Notes: generated by a model not told the origin, from the sequence alone. DNA of 64,000 nucleotides from an uncultured Muribaculaceae bacterium (GCA_910584905.1 CAJUCQ010000016.1:1-64000); one strand, 5' to 3'. Positions 1-7,888 are shown, counted from the stretch's first letter. Numbers and translations: made by a program.

Positions 1-49
1 CCATAAGTTTGAATTTTAAGTTTGGTCACCTAAAATTACAAACTTGTCA

Positions 50-79
50 GGACCGGTCAAAATTTGACTGGTCCTTTTT
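50..79 (+). terminator. Intrinsic terminator of a gene upstream of the window
   Basis: A near-perfect 12-bp stem (arms 50-61 and 63-74, one G-T pair) is followed by TTTTT at 75-79. The T-run lies on the plus strand, so it most likely ends a plus-strand transcript entering from the left. It may also help end the converging minus-strand lipoprotein gene. Confidence 0.75.
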
Positions 80-90
80 AGTGGCTGGCG

Positions 91-513
91 TCAGACACAC
101 TCAAAGAAACAGTATCTATGTGTGTCAGTAAGTTTGGTTATCTTGTAGTAATAATTACCATCCCAAGTATCATCACTGTCAAGTTCTCCTTGATAGGCAA
201 TATCTAACAATAGTTGGTTATTTTCCTCCTCACGAATAGACCATGAGAAAACTCTATCATGTTTGGGTATTTTATTAACTGTGATAAAATATGTATCAAT
301 AAATCCCTGATAACCTCCAAATCCTTCATGGATTTGAGAAGAAGTTATATTAAGTATGCAATTTCTTTCAAGTAGCTCTTGATTGCCTTGGTCGACGACC
401 TCCCATGTTCCGGCAAAGAGTTTCAGATCAGGTGCTATAACATCGTCTTCATCTTCGCAACCGGTGAATAGGATTGCAATGACGGGAAGTAATATATAGA
501 GAAGTTTTTTCAT
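91..513 (-). CDS. Small surface-type lipoprotein, unknown function
   Basis: This encodes a 140-aa protein with a lipoprotein signal peptide: lysines at 2-3, a hydrophobic stretch and lipobox FTGC, with the lipidated Cys at 19. The residues right after the Cys are EDEDD, which resembles the acidic export signal that sends Bacteroidetes lipoproteins to the cell surface. The mature part starts with a segment resembling lipocalin-like domains (LFAGTWEVV), but I do not recognise the family. I chose the start at 513 because it begins the signal peptide and lies about 18 nt after the expected transcription start of the promoter at 538-568; the frame is open further upstream to 621 but would cross that promoter. 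It is a single-gene unit. Confidence 0.75.
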   Translation of the reverse strand: MKKLLYILLPVIAILFTGCEDEDDVIAPDLKLFAGTWEVVDQGNQELLERNCILNITSSQIHEGFGGYQGFIDTYFITVNKIPKHDRVFSWSIREEENNQLLLDIAYQGELDSDDTWDGNYYYKITKLTDTHRYCFFECV

Positions 514-537
514 AAGAATGCGATACTTTATCATCTG

Positions 538-568
538 CAAATCTACACAAAATTTGCGAGAAATCAAA
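538..568 (-). promoter_or_regulatory. Bacteroidetes-type promoter of the lipoprotein gene
   Basis: On the minus strand, TTTG (565-568) is followed after 19 nt by TAGATTTG (538-545), matching the Bacteroidetes -33/-7 consensus TTTG/TAnnTTTG. The start codon at 513 would lie about 18 nt downstream of transcription start. Confidence 0.6.
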
Positions 569-710
569 GAAAATACTTTGCAGTCATTCGCTCGTTGCGG
601 CGTGAACCGGGATTGATGCAAAATGCTATATTACGCACGGCACCATCGACTTGATGGAAATATGCTTGATTTCAAATACCCGGCTCATAACATATTTGGC
701 AAAAATTGCG

Positions 711-718
711 TAACTTTG
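711..718 (+). promoter_or_regulatory. -7 promoter element for the gene at 748
   Basis: TAACTTTG matches the Bacteroidetes -7 consensus. No TTTG lies at the usual 19-21 nt, but one lies 12 nt upstream (695-698). The start codon at 748 would have a leader of about 23 nt. Confidence 0.4.
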
Positions 719-747
719 CGTACGGACTTACTTATTAGTATTAGTTT

Positions 748-1146
748 ATGGTGGAATTTATGATAAAAGTGCTTGCTTGGGCGTTTTGCGGAGCAATCTT
801 TGTTGGTCTTATCGTCTTTATTATTTGTATTGTTGGCCCGATATTCAAACCTCGTGAAAGAATCAAAGTATATTACGATGACAACGACCACTCAAAAGGC
901 CATTACTATGTGAGCAAGCCCGGCGACACATATCCTGTCGGCTACCCGAAAAAAGAGATAATCAAGGGAATGGAGGAATACAAGCGCTTGAAGCGAGAGC
1001 AAAAAGCAAAACGCCGAGCCATGAAAACCGAAGAAACTGTCTCCACCCTGAAAAAGCCTCGTCCGATGTGGCTTGAAATACTGTTTATGACACCGGCTGA
1101 ATATATGCAATATAGACGGCGAAGGAAAGAGGCGGATAAGCGATAA
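748..1146 (+). CDS. Small single-span membrane protein, unknown function
   Basis: This encodes a 132-aa protein. Residues of about 8-33 are one strongly hydrophobic segment (VLAWAFCGAIFVGLIVFI), so the N-terminus is probably anchored in the inner membrane. The rest is highly charged and basic (KRLKREQKAKRRAMKTEE), probably cytoplasmic. I do not recognise the family. A -7-type element at 711-718 supports the start at 748; the Met at residue 5 is an alternative. Nothing in the neighbourhood suggests a function. Confidence 0.6.
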   Translation: MVEFMIKVLAWAFCGAIFVGLIVFIICIVGPIFKPRERIKVYYDDNDHSKGHYYVSKPGDTYPVGYPKKEIIKGMEEYKRLKREQKAKRRAMKTEETVSTLKKPRPMWLEILFMTPAEYMQYRRRRKEADKR

Positions 1147-1287
1147 GTATCGGTGAATGGTTGAGACCTCAAGCTCGACTTTCCGGATGGCCTGCAGGCG
1201 CCGCCTGCGGAGCACAGTGATTCTTTGCAAGCGAAGCGGCAAGCCGATGAGCGAGGTCTATATCATTTCAGCGCATTGTCATATGAA

Positions 1288-1503
1288 TCAGGGCTTCTTT
1301 TTGAAGTATTTGCTAATCCAAGCACTCAATATAGGCGCAAATGTACCTGCTGTTGCCACGGCAAAACCTATGATAACATATTCTTGCCAGCCATTAGCAA
1401 ACCGGCTGCGCTCCCCCAATACAAGATTGAGCAGATAGCACATACAAGCACTGAATGCCCAAACAAAGAAAAATGCCAACAGGAGAGAAATATTCTTTTT
1501 CAT
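1288..1503 (-). CDS. Small membrane protein with two hydrophobic segments
   Basis: This encodes a 71-aa protein with two hydrophobic stretches (about residues 5-28 and 42-62) and a basic C-terminus (KYFKKKP), typical of small inner-membrane proteins. The start at 1503 (MKKN) is natural. Two -7-type elements (TAACTTTG) lie upstream on this strand at 1535-1542 and 1614-1621, although neither has a clear -33 TTTG. The family is unknown to me. Confidence 0.6.
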   Translation of the reverse strand: MKKNISLLLAFFFVWAFSACMCYLLNLVLGERSRFANGWQEYVIIGFAVATAGTFAPILSAWISKYFKKKP

Positions 1504-1679
1504 AAAATGTGCTTTGAAGTGATTTTTCCAAGTCCAAAGTTACAAAATTTTCATAGAATGCCGCTCATCGAAAGCGAAAAAGAATCGTTGAACAGCGACA
1601 ATAACACATAGTGCAAAGTTATGACGCCAACTATAAGAAAAAAAGAGGAATTTAACTATCTTTACAAAAAATATAACCC

Positions 1680-2162
1680 ATGAAATCTAAAATCAAATAC
1701 AGCCGTTTCGCAACAATTACCACCGTTGCCATTTTCTTGATTCTATTTGTCGGATGCATAGCCTCTTTAGCCGAAAAACCGATGTTCTTCATCTTGCTTT
1801 CAATCTATTTGTTTATGTTCGTTTTGGCGCTCTTATATGGTGTGGCATACCTTAAATCCGACGAGAATTATGTTGTGCTCGGAAGCATCCTTAAAAAACG
1901 GAAAATTGCCATGCGCGACATCGAGAGCGTCGAACTGTTTCAGCCGTCGATGGGCGCTGTGCGCCTTTTTGCCTCAGGTGGCTTTATGGGCTATTGGGGC
2001 CTTTTTAAAGAAGGCGACGTTGGGCGCTATTACGGATTTTACGGCAAAGCGTCAGACTGTTTTCTTGTCCGCATGAAAAACGGCGACAAATATGTCCTCG
2101 GCTGTGACCGCCCCGACACAATGGTTGAATATATCCGACAACATATCTCCCCCGCGGCCTGA
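1680..2162 (+). CDS. PH-domain-like membrane protein
   Basis: This encodes a 160-aa protein. Two transmembrane segments (about residues 12-32 and 35-57) are followed by a domain that resembles bacterial pleckstrin-homology-like (bPH) domains: a run of short beta strands containing MGYWGLFK, GRYYGFYGKASDCF and MKNGDKYVLGC. That pattern is familiar from Bacteroidetes PH domain-containing proteins. The substrate or role is unknown. It stands alone, with an intergenic gap of about 180 bp before the sigma factor gene. Confidence 0.65.
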   Translation: MKSKIKYSRFATITTVAIFLILFVGCIASLAEKPMFFILLSIYLFMFVLALLYGVAYLKSDENYVVLGSILKKRKIAMRDIESVELFQPSMGAVRLFASGGFMGYWGLFKEGDVGRYYGFYGKASDCFLVRMKNGDKYVLGCDRPDTMVEYIRQHISPAA

Positions 2163-2343
2163 AACCGCCCGCCGGCAATCTGCGGATTATACTCCACGTT
2201 TGCGTCTTACATATAGTTGCTCCCGAAGGCGATGGCCGAGGGAATATTATCCCGCCCAAAATTAAGATTTCTTAACGTGAAAATCTCGTCGATTTCGGCG
2301 GGATTTCGTCTTATCCAATAGAAGGCACCAATAACAATACCGT

Positions 2344-2835
2344 ATGTTCTGGAAGAGGAAACGCAATAACGTCAGCAGGATAATCGAGGACAATCTCGAT
2401 TATCTCGTTCGTTTTGCATATTTCCGTCTTGGAAACCTCATGGAAGCGGAGGACCTTGTGTATGATGCAATCCTCCGTTTTCTGGAGAAAGCTCCCGTTG
2501 ATATTAACCCGGAAAGCGTCCGGCTATATTTATTCAGGATAGTTCACAATCTTTGTCATGACGCGACTCGAACAGGGCGCAATGACCGGGTACCTATTGA
2601 CGGGATAGATGTCGAAGACAGGACAACGGATACTCTTGATTTGGAAGATGCCGACCGTATCAATGCTTGTCTTGACAGAATTCCGCAACGAGAGGCTGAC
2701 GTAATCAGAATGAATGTGGTTGACAATCTTTCATTTGTTGAAATAAGTGAAATCCTTTCAATTCCTCGGACAACAGCTCAATCACGGTACAAGTCGGGTA
2801 TGGATAAACTCAGAAAACTATTCATTAACAAATAA
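2344..2835 (+). CDS. ECF-type sigma-70 factor
   Basis: This encodes a 163-aa ECF sigma factor of normal length. Region 2 spans about residues 15-80 (YFRLGNLMEAEDLVYDAILRFLE, written here as the core of the -10-binding helix area). Region 4 spans about residues 105-160 with a helix-turn-helix (LSFVEISEILSIPRTTAQSR). It binds core RNA polymerase and directs it to a small set of promoters. The next gene, 10 bp downstream, encodes a membrane protein with a cytoplasmic N-terminus, as expected for an anti-sigma factor, followed by an outer-membrane receptor. This suggests the three form a surface-signalling unit, which is inference. Confidence 0.88.
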   Translation: MFWKRKRNNVSRIIEDNLDYLVRFAYFRLGNLMEAEDLVYDAILRFLEKAPVDINPESVRLYLFRIVHNLCHDATRTGRNDRVPIDGIDVEDRTTDTLDLEDADRINACLDRIPQREADVIRMNVVDNLSFVEISEILSIPRTTAQSRYKSGMDKLRKLFINK

Positions 2836-2845
2836 ATGTCATAGC

Positions 2846-3997
2846 ATGGAAGATTACAAAGAAATAAGAGAATTATTGAAGCCTCGCCGTGACATTAAAG
2901 CATCCGACGAGCTTCGCCGGAAAGTACGGCAGGCTTTTGACAAAGAACGCAAGAACCGCAGGTTGAAAAACTGGGTGTTCGGAGGGGTCAGCCTCAGTGC
3001 TGTTGCCGCCGTTCTGCTGCTCGTGCTTATTCCGGCCGGAATATCAGCCAAAGAAATTCTTTCTCAGGCAATAGAGGCGATGCGTAATTACGAATGCGTT
3101 GAAATGCTTGTCGATGTCAGAACCCGACCGGTTGAAAACTTCAGATATATCGGTCTTGATGATGAGTTCGTAACCCACCATATAGATATTGCTGCCTCCG
3201 ACTCGCTGTTAAGATGGCGGATAGATAAGGGCGAACGTGTTGCCCTGAGCAATGGCAAGGACATCTATACATGGATTCCTTCCCTAAAACTGGGATTCCA
3301 TTTGACCGACGCCGAGAATGAGAATGTATTGGGTTATATGGCAAACTTATTGACTCCACGCATGATACTTGAGGCCGAATTGCAGAATTGCATCGGCAAT
3401 GGTAATGCAGACTACAATGTCAGTAAGTCCGAATCTGATATTATACTGACTGTGCATACGACGCCACAGGGCGATTTTGAGAATCCTTATTTGCTTAACA
3501 GTTCTATCTCGGAATCGGAAAATGTGCGGAGATATGTCATTGATGCAACTTCCAAGAAATTGAAAAGTGCAACGGTCAGTGTACTCTCCGAAAATAGAGA
3601 AGTCACAGTGCTCAAGGTGTTATCAATCAGTTATGATAACAACGGTAGTGCCTTCCCGCTTCCGGGAGGTGTTAAGTTTGTCGAAACCGAAAACCGGCCG
3701 ATAGGATTGACGGGGTTAAGTGCTGTGGAAGCCGCCAGTGCCATTCTCAATGCCTTCTCTGAATGGGATGCAGCGATTCTCGACAAAGTGATGATTCATG
3801 AGATGTCTGACGCCGCATATCGTGAACAGTTCAGCGGATCAAAATTGATTTCAGTAGGCCGACCCTTTACATCAGGGTCGGGAAATTCAACATTCGTTCC
3901 ATATACTTTGAAACTTAACGACGGCACCGTGCAACGTCATAACATAGCCTTGCAGAAATCAGACTCGGGTGGTTGGGTTGTGGCCGGAGGTTTGTAA
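2846..3997 (+). CDS. Membrane-anchored protein, putative anti-sigma factor
   Basis: This encodes a 383-aa protein. The N-terminal 45 or so residues are charged and probably cytoplasmic. One transmembrane segment follows (about residues 47-66, FGGVSLSAVAAVLLLVLIPAG), then a periplasmic part of about 300 residues. The layout matches anti-sigma factors, but I see no FecR or zinc-binding ZAS motif. The periplasmic part may be LolA/RseB-like (sheet-rich, binding-protein type), which is a guess. The start at 2846 (MEDYKEIRE) follows the sigma gene by 10 bp; an upstream frame extension overlaps the sigma gene and is unlikely. It is co-transcribed with the sigma factor and probably the receptor at 4026. 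Confidence 0.6.
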   Translation: MEDYKEIRELLKPRRDIKASDELRRKVRQAFDKERKNRRLKNWVFGGVSLSAVAAVLLLVLIPAGISAKEILSQAIEAMRNYECVEMLVDVRTRPVENFRYIGLDDEFVTHHIDIAASDSLLRWRIDKGERVALSNGKDIYTWIPSLKLGFHLTDAENENVLGYMANLLTPRMILEAELQNCIGNGNADYNVSKSESDIILTVHTTPQGDFENPYLLNSSISESENVRRYVIDATSKKLKSATVSVLSENREVTVLKVLSISYDNNGSAFPLPGGVKFVETENRPIGLTGLSAVEAASAILNAFSEWDAAILDKVMIHEMSDAAYREQFSGSKLISVGRPFTSGSGNSTFVPYTLKLNDGTVQRHNIALQKSDSGGWVVAGGL

Positions 3998-4025
3998 TTT
4001 AATAACAATTTAATTGTCAATAAAT

Positions 4026-6341
4026 ATGCCATTAAACAAATTGATGGCAGGGCTGTTGCTCTGCCTGTGCTTCAACACACTTTTCGCGTCAAATCAGGCT
4101 TATGAGGGTGTCATAAAGGACGATTTCGGAAACCCATTGGAATTTGTGAATGTAACCCTGATGGCACTTAATGATTCTACACTGATAGACGGAACGGTAA
4201 CTGATACAACGGGGAAATTTACCGTTCGCGCTAACGGGGCTCCGGCATACCTGCGAATTACCGCTATGGGATTCGAGGATATGATAATCAGCAATCCGGC
4301 CCCCGATTCAGGAGTGATTATCCTTTCGCCGGCATCCTATATGCTTGGTGAGGTCGTTGTAAAAGGCTCTCGACCTATGGCTAAAGTTAAGGGAGATGGA
4401 TTACAGGTGTCAATTGCAGGTTCCTATCTCGCCAACACGGGCACCGCACTCGAAGTACTCGGCAAAATGCCTTTCGTGACTAAGTCCGGGGCTGAGATTG
4501 AAGTTCTCGGGAAAGGCTCTCCGCTGATATACATTAATGGCAGACAGGTGCGTGATATGTCGGAGCTTGATCAGCTGTCTTCATCCCAAATTAAAACTGT
4601 TGATGTTGTAACCAATCCGGGCGCAAGATACGCTTCGACTGTAAACGCTGTTATAAGAATCACTACCGTGGCTCCTGTGGGTGAAGGATTTTCATTCAAC
4701 GACCGCACTACAGTAGGCTACAAGCATTATGCCTATCTATTTGAACAGGTAAATCTCAACTGGCGTAAAAACGGTTTTGATTTCTTTGGTATGTTGAATT
4801 ATGAGAATTATAGGGAGCGCCCCGGCTTCTCTAATAACACAACCCGATACCTTAAATCGGGGTGGGTGCAACAAAACAGCTCCGGACAGGATTTTGCCAA
4901 GTATCCCGTATATCAAGGAAAGGTGGGGCTGAATTATAATTTGTCGGCCCATAACCTTGGATTCTATTACGATTTTTCATATAAGCCATCGACAAATTCC
5001 GGCACTGCGACTGCTGACCGCTTCATTGACAATATTTTTTCTGAAACTCTTGAGGCTTGCTCCGCTTCAATACAGCGCAATCGTCAGCATTTGGCAAGTG
5101 CATATTATTCGGGGCAATTAGGGAAATGGACACTGTCGGCCAATTTCGATGCTTTGTGGCAGAGTAACGATAAGAATAGTATGGACACTGAATTTTCAAC
5201 TGCCAATCCCGTGCGGCAATCCACAACAGTCAACAATGTCGTAAATCGGCTCCTCGCAGGTAACGTAACTGCTGCGTTCCCCGTCTGGAAAGGTAATCTG
5301 AAATTCGGAACTGAGCTGACCGATATTCATCGCTCAGATAAATATTCAGGCAATGCTGATTATATCAATGACAGCGATATTAAGATAAATGAGACAACAA
5401 CGGCCTTGTTTGCCGAAGCTGAACAGTCCTTTGGAGCAATATCGGCAACTTTGGGATTGCGTTGGGAATATACTGATTCCAAATATTGGCAATCAGGACA
5501 ACTCAGCGTTGACCAAAGCCGTAAATATCATAATCTTGCCCCTTCGGCCTCTATATCAGTGCCTATCGGTCGTGTCAACACCCGTTTATCATATATGAAA
5601 AAGACATCCCGTCCGGCTTTCGGGCAACTTGGCTCGGCTATAAAGTATATCGACCGATATAGTTATGAATCAGGCAATCCGAATTTGAAGCCTGTTTACC
5701 GTGATTATATTTCTGCCTCAGCCTCATGGAAAGATATTGTGGTGGAACTTGAATTTTGTTCAACCAAGAACTATTTTATGTGGCAGACATCGGAATATCC
5801 CGGCGACGATAACATTACGCTACTCACTATGATTAATATGCCCCGATTCAATACTTATGGGGCATATATCAATTATTCTCCTGCGTTCTTCGGATGCTGG
5901 CATCCATCCATAATGGCGGGAATAAATGCACAGGATTTTAAAATCAGTCATAACGGTAAAGTCTTGAACTTGAATCGACCCTTGGGAATATTTCGATTCG
6001 ATAATGCAGTACACCTTCCATGGGATATGTGGTTGAATGTCGACTTATCGGCAAGAACCTCCGGAAATGGGGATAACTGCTATGTCAAACCATACTGGCA
6101 ATGCAATCTCGGACTATATAAATCGTTTGCGAATGACACTTGGAGCGTAAAACTGCAACTCAACGATGTTTTCGACACATGGCGGCAGAGCATTACATTA
6201 TATGATGCCATAAGTTGCAACGAAACAAATAAGTTATACGACACACGAGATTTTTCACTGACAATAAGATACAATTTTAATTCCGCAAGATCAAGATATA
6301 AAGGACGAGGAGCCGGCAATTCAGACAAAAATAGATTCTGA
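4026..6341 (+). CDS. Outer-membrane beta-barrel receptor (TonB-dependent-like)
   Basis: This encodes a 771-aa protein with a signal peptide (residues 1-22, ending LFAS). A carboxypeptidase-regulatory-like beta-sandwich follows (about 26-105, YEGVIKDDFGNPLEFVNVTL), then a plug-like domain (about 115-215, including GSPLIYINGRQVRD). The rest is a long beta-barrel of the family seen in Bacteroidetes as outer membrane beta-barrel protein, with the segment SGNPNLKP typical of it. No TonB box is obvious. I preferred the ATG at 4026 to an in-frame TTG at 4014. It lies 28 bp after the putative anti-sigma gene, suggesting a receptor whose occupancy is signalled to the ECF sigma factor. Confidence 0.82.
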   Translation: MPLNKLMAGLLLCLCFNTLFASNQAYEGVIKDDFGNPLEFVNVTLMALNDSTLIDGTVTDTTGKFTVRANGAPAYLRITAMGFEDMIISNPAPDSGVIILSPASYMLGEVVVKGSRPMAKVKGDGLQVSIAGSYLANTGTALEVLGKMPFVTKSGAEIEVLGKGSPLIYINGRQVRDMSELDQLSSSQIKTVDVVTNPGARYASTVNAVIRITTVAPVGEGFSFNDRTTVGYKHYAYLFEQVNLNWRKNGFDFFGMLNYENYRERPGFSNNTTRYLKSGWVQQNSSGQDFAKYPVYQGKVGLNYNLSAHNLGFYYDFSYKPSTNSGTATADRFIDNIFSETLEACSASIQRNRQHLASAYYSGQLGKWTLSANFDALWQSNDKNSMDTEFSTANPVRQSTTVNNVVNRLLAGNVTAAFPVWKGNLKFGTELTDIHRSDKYSGNADYINDSDIKINETTTALFAEAEQSFGAISATLGLRWEYTDSKYWQSGQLSVDQSRKYHNLAPSASISVPIGRVNTRLSYMKKTSRPAFGQLGSAIKYIDRYSYESGNPNLKPVYRDYISASASWKDIVVELEFCSTKNYFMWQTSEYPGDDNITLLTMINMPRFNTYGAYINYSPAFFGCWHPSIMAGINAQDFKISHNGKVLNLNRPLGIFRFDNAVHLPWDMWLNVDLSARTSGNGDNCYVKPYWQCNLGLYKSFANDTWSVKLQLNDVFDTWRQSITLYDAISCNETNKLYDTRDFSLTIRYNFNSARSRYKGRGAGNSDKNRF

Positions 6342-6397
6342 AAACCCGCCATACACCCGACGATTTGCAGTGCAGATGGTGCTAAATCCCCGCAAGC

Positions 6398-6566
6398 CAG
6401 CGACTTGTACGGACGCGATTAATCGAGGCCACTGAAAAATTCGGAAAATAGAGAAACTTGATTTTGAAATACACTGATTACCTACTACTATTTTTTAGGG
6501 AATAATGCAAAAAAGGGGGTTTTTCAGTGGCTTCGATTAATCGCGTCCGCGCCGACAGGTGGTAAC
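6398..6566. repeat. Palindromic extragenic repeat, copy A (interrupted)
   Basis: The flank CAGCGACTTGTAC leads into a 20-bp palindrome (core CGATTAATCG between GGACG and CGTCC), then GCGCCGACAGGTGGTAAC. The palindrome is split by a 108-bp insertion, with the 10-bp core present on both sides of it (6416-6425 and 6534-6543). The flanks match copy B at 6615-6665 closely on both sides. Confidence 0.75.
6426..6533. mobile_element. MITE-like element with 14-bp terminal inverted repeats
   Basis: This 108-bp insertion begins AGGCCACTGAAAAA (6426-6439) and ends TTTTTCAGTGGCTT (6520-6533); the ends are inverted copies with one mismatch. It is bordered by a 10-bp direct duplication, CGATTAATCG, the centre of a palindrome found uninterrupted 80 bp away. 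It contains no ORF, so it would be mobilised in trans by an insertion-sequence transposase. The family is not determined. Confidence 0.65.
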
Positions 6567-6614
6567 ATTCCATGTGCCTCCAAGCTCGCTTTTCAACACA
6601 AAAGCCCTGCACAT

Positions 6615-6665
6615 CAGCGATTTGTATGGACGCGATTAATCGCGTCCGCGTCGAACGGTGGTAAC
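6615..6665. repeat. Palindromic extragenic repeat, copy B (intact)
   Basis: The flank CAGCGATTTGTAT, a perfect 20-bp palindrome at 6628-6647 and the flank GCGTCGAACGGTGGTAAC match copy A on both sides, apart from a few substitutions. It serves as the empty-site reference for the insertion in copy A. Confidence 0.75.
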
Positions 6666-6724
6666 TTTTAAGCTGTAATCACAGGTTAACTACCATGTAA
6701 CAGCCGAAATCGGGTGCATATACA

Positions 6725-6751
6725 ACGAAAGCCTGATAATCAGGCTTTCGT
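6725..6751 (-). terminator. Hairpin 3' of tRNA-Ser
   Basis: This is a perfect 12-bp inverted repeat (6725-6736 and 6740-6751) with a 3-nt loop, immediately 3' of the tRNA. The following minus-strand bases (TGTAT) form only a weak T-tract, so it may act as a terminator or a processing boundary. Confidence 0.55.
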
Positions 6752-6753
6752 AG

Positions 6754-6838
6754 CGGAAGGAGAGGGATTCGAACCCCCGGAGGTGTGACCCTCAACGGTT
6801 TTCAAGACCGCCGCAATCGACCACTCTGCCATCCTTCC
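6754..6838 (-). tRNA. tRNA-Ser (anticodon TGA)
   Basis: On the minus strand the sequence folds as a class II tRNA of 85 nt. It has a 7-bp acceptor stem (GGAAGGA at 6832-6838 with TCCTTCC at 6755-6761), a discriminator G at 6754, anticodon TGA in the context CTTGAAA, a long variable arm, and TTCGAAT (a GTTCGAATC-type T loop). The long variable arm and discriminator G are serine tRNA identity features. CCA is not encoded. A consensus promoter lies just upstream (6857-6888). Confidence 0.97.
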
Positions 6839-6856
6839 TTGGTGGCTTTGCGACTG

Positions 6857-6888
6857 CAAAGGTACGACATTTTTTTCAATTACGCAAA
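6857..6888 (-). promoter_or_regulatory. Promoter of tRNA-Ser
   Basis: On the minus strand, TTTG (6885-6888) is followed after 20 nt by TACCTTTG (6857-6864), a full Bacteroidetes consensus. The tRNA 5' end at 6838 would follow a leader of about 12 nt. Confidence 0.7.
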
Positions 6889-7004
6889 TTTACCTTCACA
6901 ACAATCGGCGATTGAAGCGAAAACGCAAAATTTCGTCCGCCCGCACCCCCGTGACCTTGTCGGCCGATGGAGTAGGGCGCTTTTATCGGCTTGGTGTCGA
7001 AGGC

Positions 7005-7214
7005 TCAGATATAAAGAGCTCGGCGCGTTGTCCAGCCACGAGTGCTGTTGCGCAGCGAAAGCTCAATCATGCCGCGCGCATCGCTGACGCGACGGCAAAC
7101 TTCGTGCATCACGTCTGTGAGATTCGAAAAACCTGTGGCATTGAAGTCGGCAACAACGCGGCCCATTGCGGTGGCTCTTATCATCAGGGTATCTTGAAAG
7201 GAGAGAGTTTGCAT
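7005..7214 (-). CDS. Small protein of unknown function
   Basis: This encodes a 69-aa protein (starting MQTLSFQDTLMIRATAMGRV) with no signal peptide or membrane segment and an amphipathic composition. I judge it real from its balanced residue use and its own -7-type element TAATTTTG at 7255-7262. I cannot name the family. It sits between the tRNA-Ser and the nrdG terminator. Confidence 0.55.
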   Translation of the reverse strand: MQTLSFQDTLMIRATAMGRVVADFNATGFSNLTDVMHEVCRRVSDARGMIELSLRNSTRGWTTRRALYI

Positions 7215-7263
7215 GGCAGTATATAATTAATAGTGAGACTGTTGTTTTATACTGCAAAATTAA

Positions 7264-7298
7264 AGCGGTCGTGGGCATATGTATTGCCCGCGACCGCT
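7264..7298 (-). terminator. Terminator of the nrdDG operon
   Basis: A 14-bp stem (7285-7298 with 7264-7277, one mismatch) is followed on the minus strand by TTTAATTTT. It lies about 40 bp past the nrdG stop. The same T-rich run contains the -7-type element of the next small gene. Confidence 0.8.
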
Positions 7299-7336
7299 AA
7301 ACTATGATAAATGAGTCGAATGCTCCGTTTATCGGG

Positions 7337-7888
7337 TCAGAAACAGGGAGGCTCCGGGCCGTAATGTGCCGGATGCAACGCCGGAGGGCCGCCGGCAGGT
7401 GTGGCCCGAAGGTCGATTATACGCTGGTTTGACGACCCCCTGAACCTCAGTCCTTGCTCACGCAAGGCCTTGACGAAAGGCCCGTCGACAAGGACATCTA
7501 TTTCATCGAGCAGCTCGAGGCATCCCTCGGGAGCACCTTCGGAAAAAAGTTGCTCATATGTAAAGCCTGTATAGCACCATATGTTATAGCCGCGTCCGCG
7601 GATAGCCTTGGCCAGTGCCGTGAGGGCTTTCGACTGATATATGGGATCGCCGCCGGTGAGGGTCACATTATGGCCGTTACGCTCTACCCGGTCGAGTATC
7701 TCGTCAACACTCATGTCCTCACCGGCCTTGAAATCCCAAGTCTGCGGATTATGGCACGAGTCACAGCCGTGAGCGCACCCGGCGAAATAAATCGCCGTGC
7801 GCAAGCCCGGACCGTCGACGCTTGTGCCGTCGACAAAGTCAATCACTCGAAGCGTTTCCATAATTTGACAGCCTCGGACACCGCTCAT
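7337..7888 (-). CDS. nrdG: Anaerobic ribonucleotide reductase activating protein
   Basis: This encodes a 183-aa radical-SAM activase that binds a 4Fe-4S cluster and S-adenosylmethionine and creates the glycyl radical on NrdD. The cluster motif is visible as CAHGCDSCH (about residues 33-41), followed by NPQTWDF and a TGGDP motif typical of radical-SAM enzymes. Its ATG overlaps the nrdD stop (ATGA), so the two are translationally coupled. An internal Met at residue 10 is an alternative start. Length is normal for NrdG. Confidence 0.95.
   Translation of the reverse strand: MSGVRGCQIMETLRVIDFVDGTSVDGPGLRTAIYFAGCAHGCDSCHNPQTWDFKAGEDMSVDEILDRVERNGHNVTLTGGDPIYQSKALTALAKAIRGRGYNIWCYTGFTYEQLFSEGAPEGCLELLDEIDVLVDGPFVKALREQGLRFRGSSNQRIIDLRATPAGGPPALHPAHYGPEPPCF

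Larger units (their letters stand above)
6342..6753. other. Intergenic region with palindromic repeats and a MITE-like insertion
   Basis: No gene is seen. The region holds two copies of a palindromic repeat (6398-6566 and 6615-6665), the first interrupted by a 108-bp element with inverted ends (6426-6533), and a hairpin at 6725-6751 at the end of the tRNA transcript. Confidence 0.7.

Noticed and set aside
1147..1287. Palindromic GCAGGC/GCCTGC at about 1192-1208 as a terminator of the preceding gene
   Set aside because: It is not followed by a T-run on either strand and is too short to call.
6342..6753. CRISPR array or phage attachment site beside tRNA-Ser
   Set aside because: There are only two repeat units of different content, no regular spacers, no cas or integrase genes, and no duplication of the tRNA 3' end.
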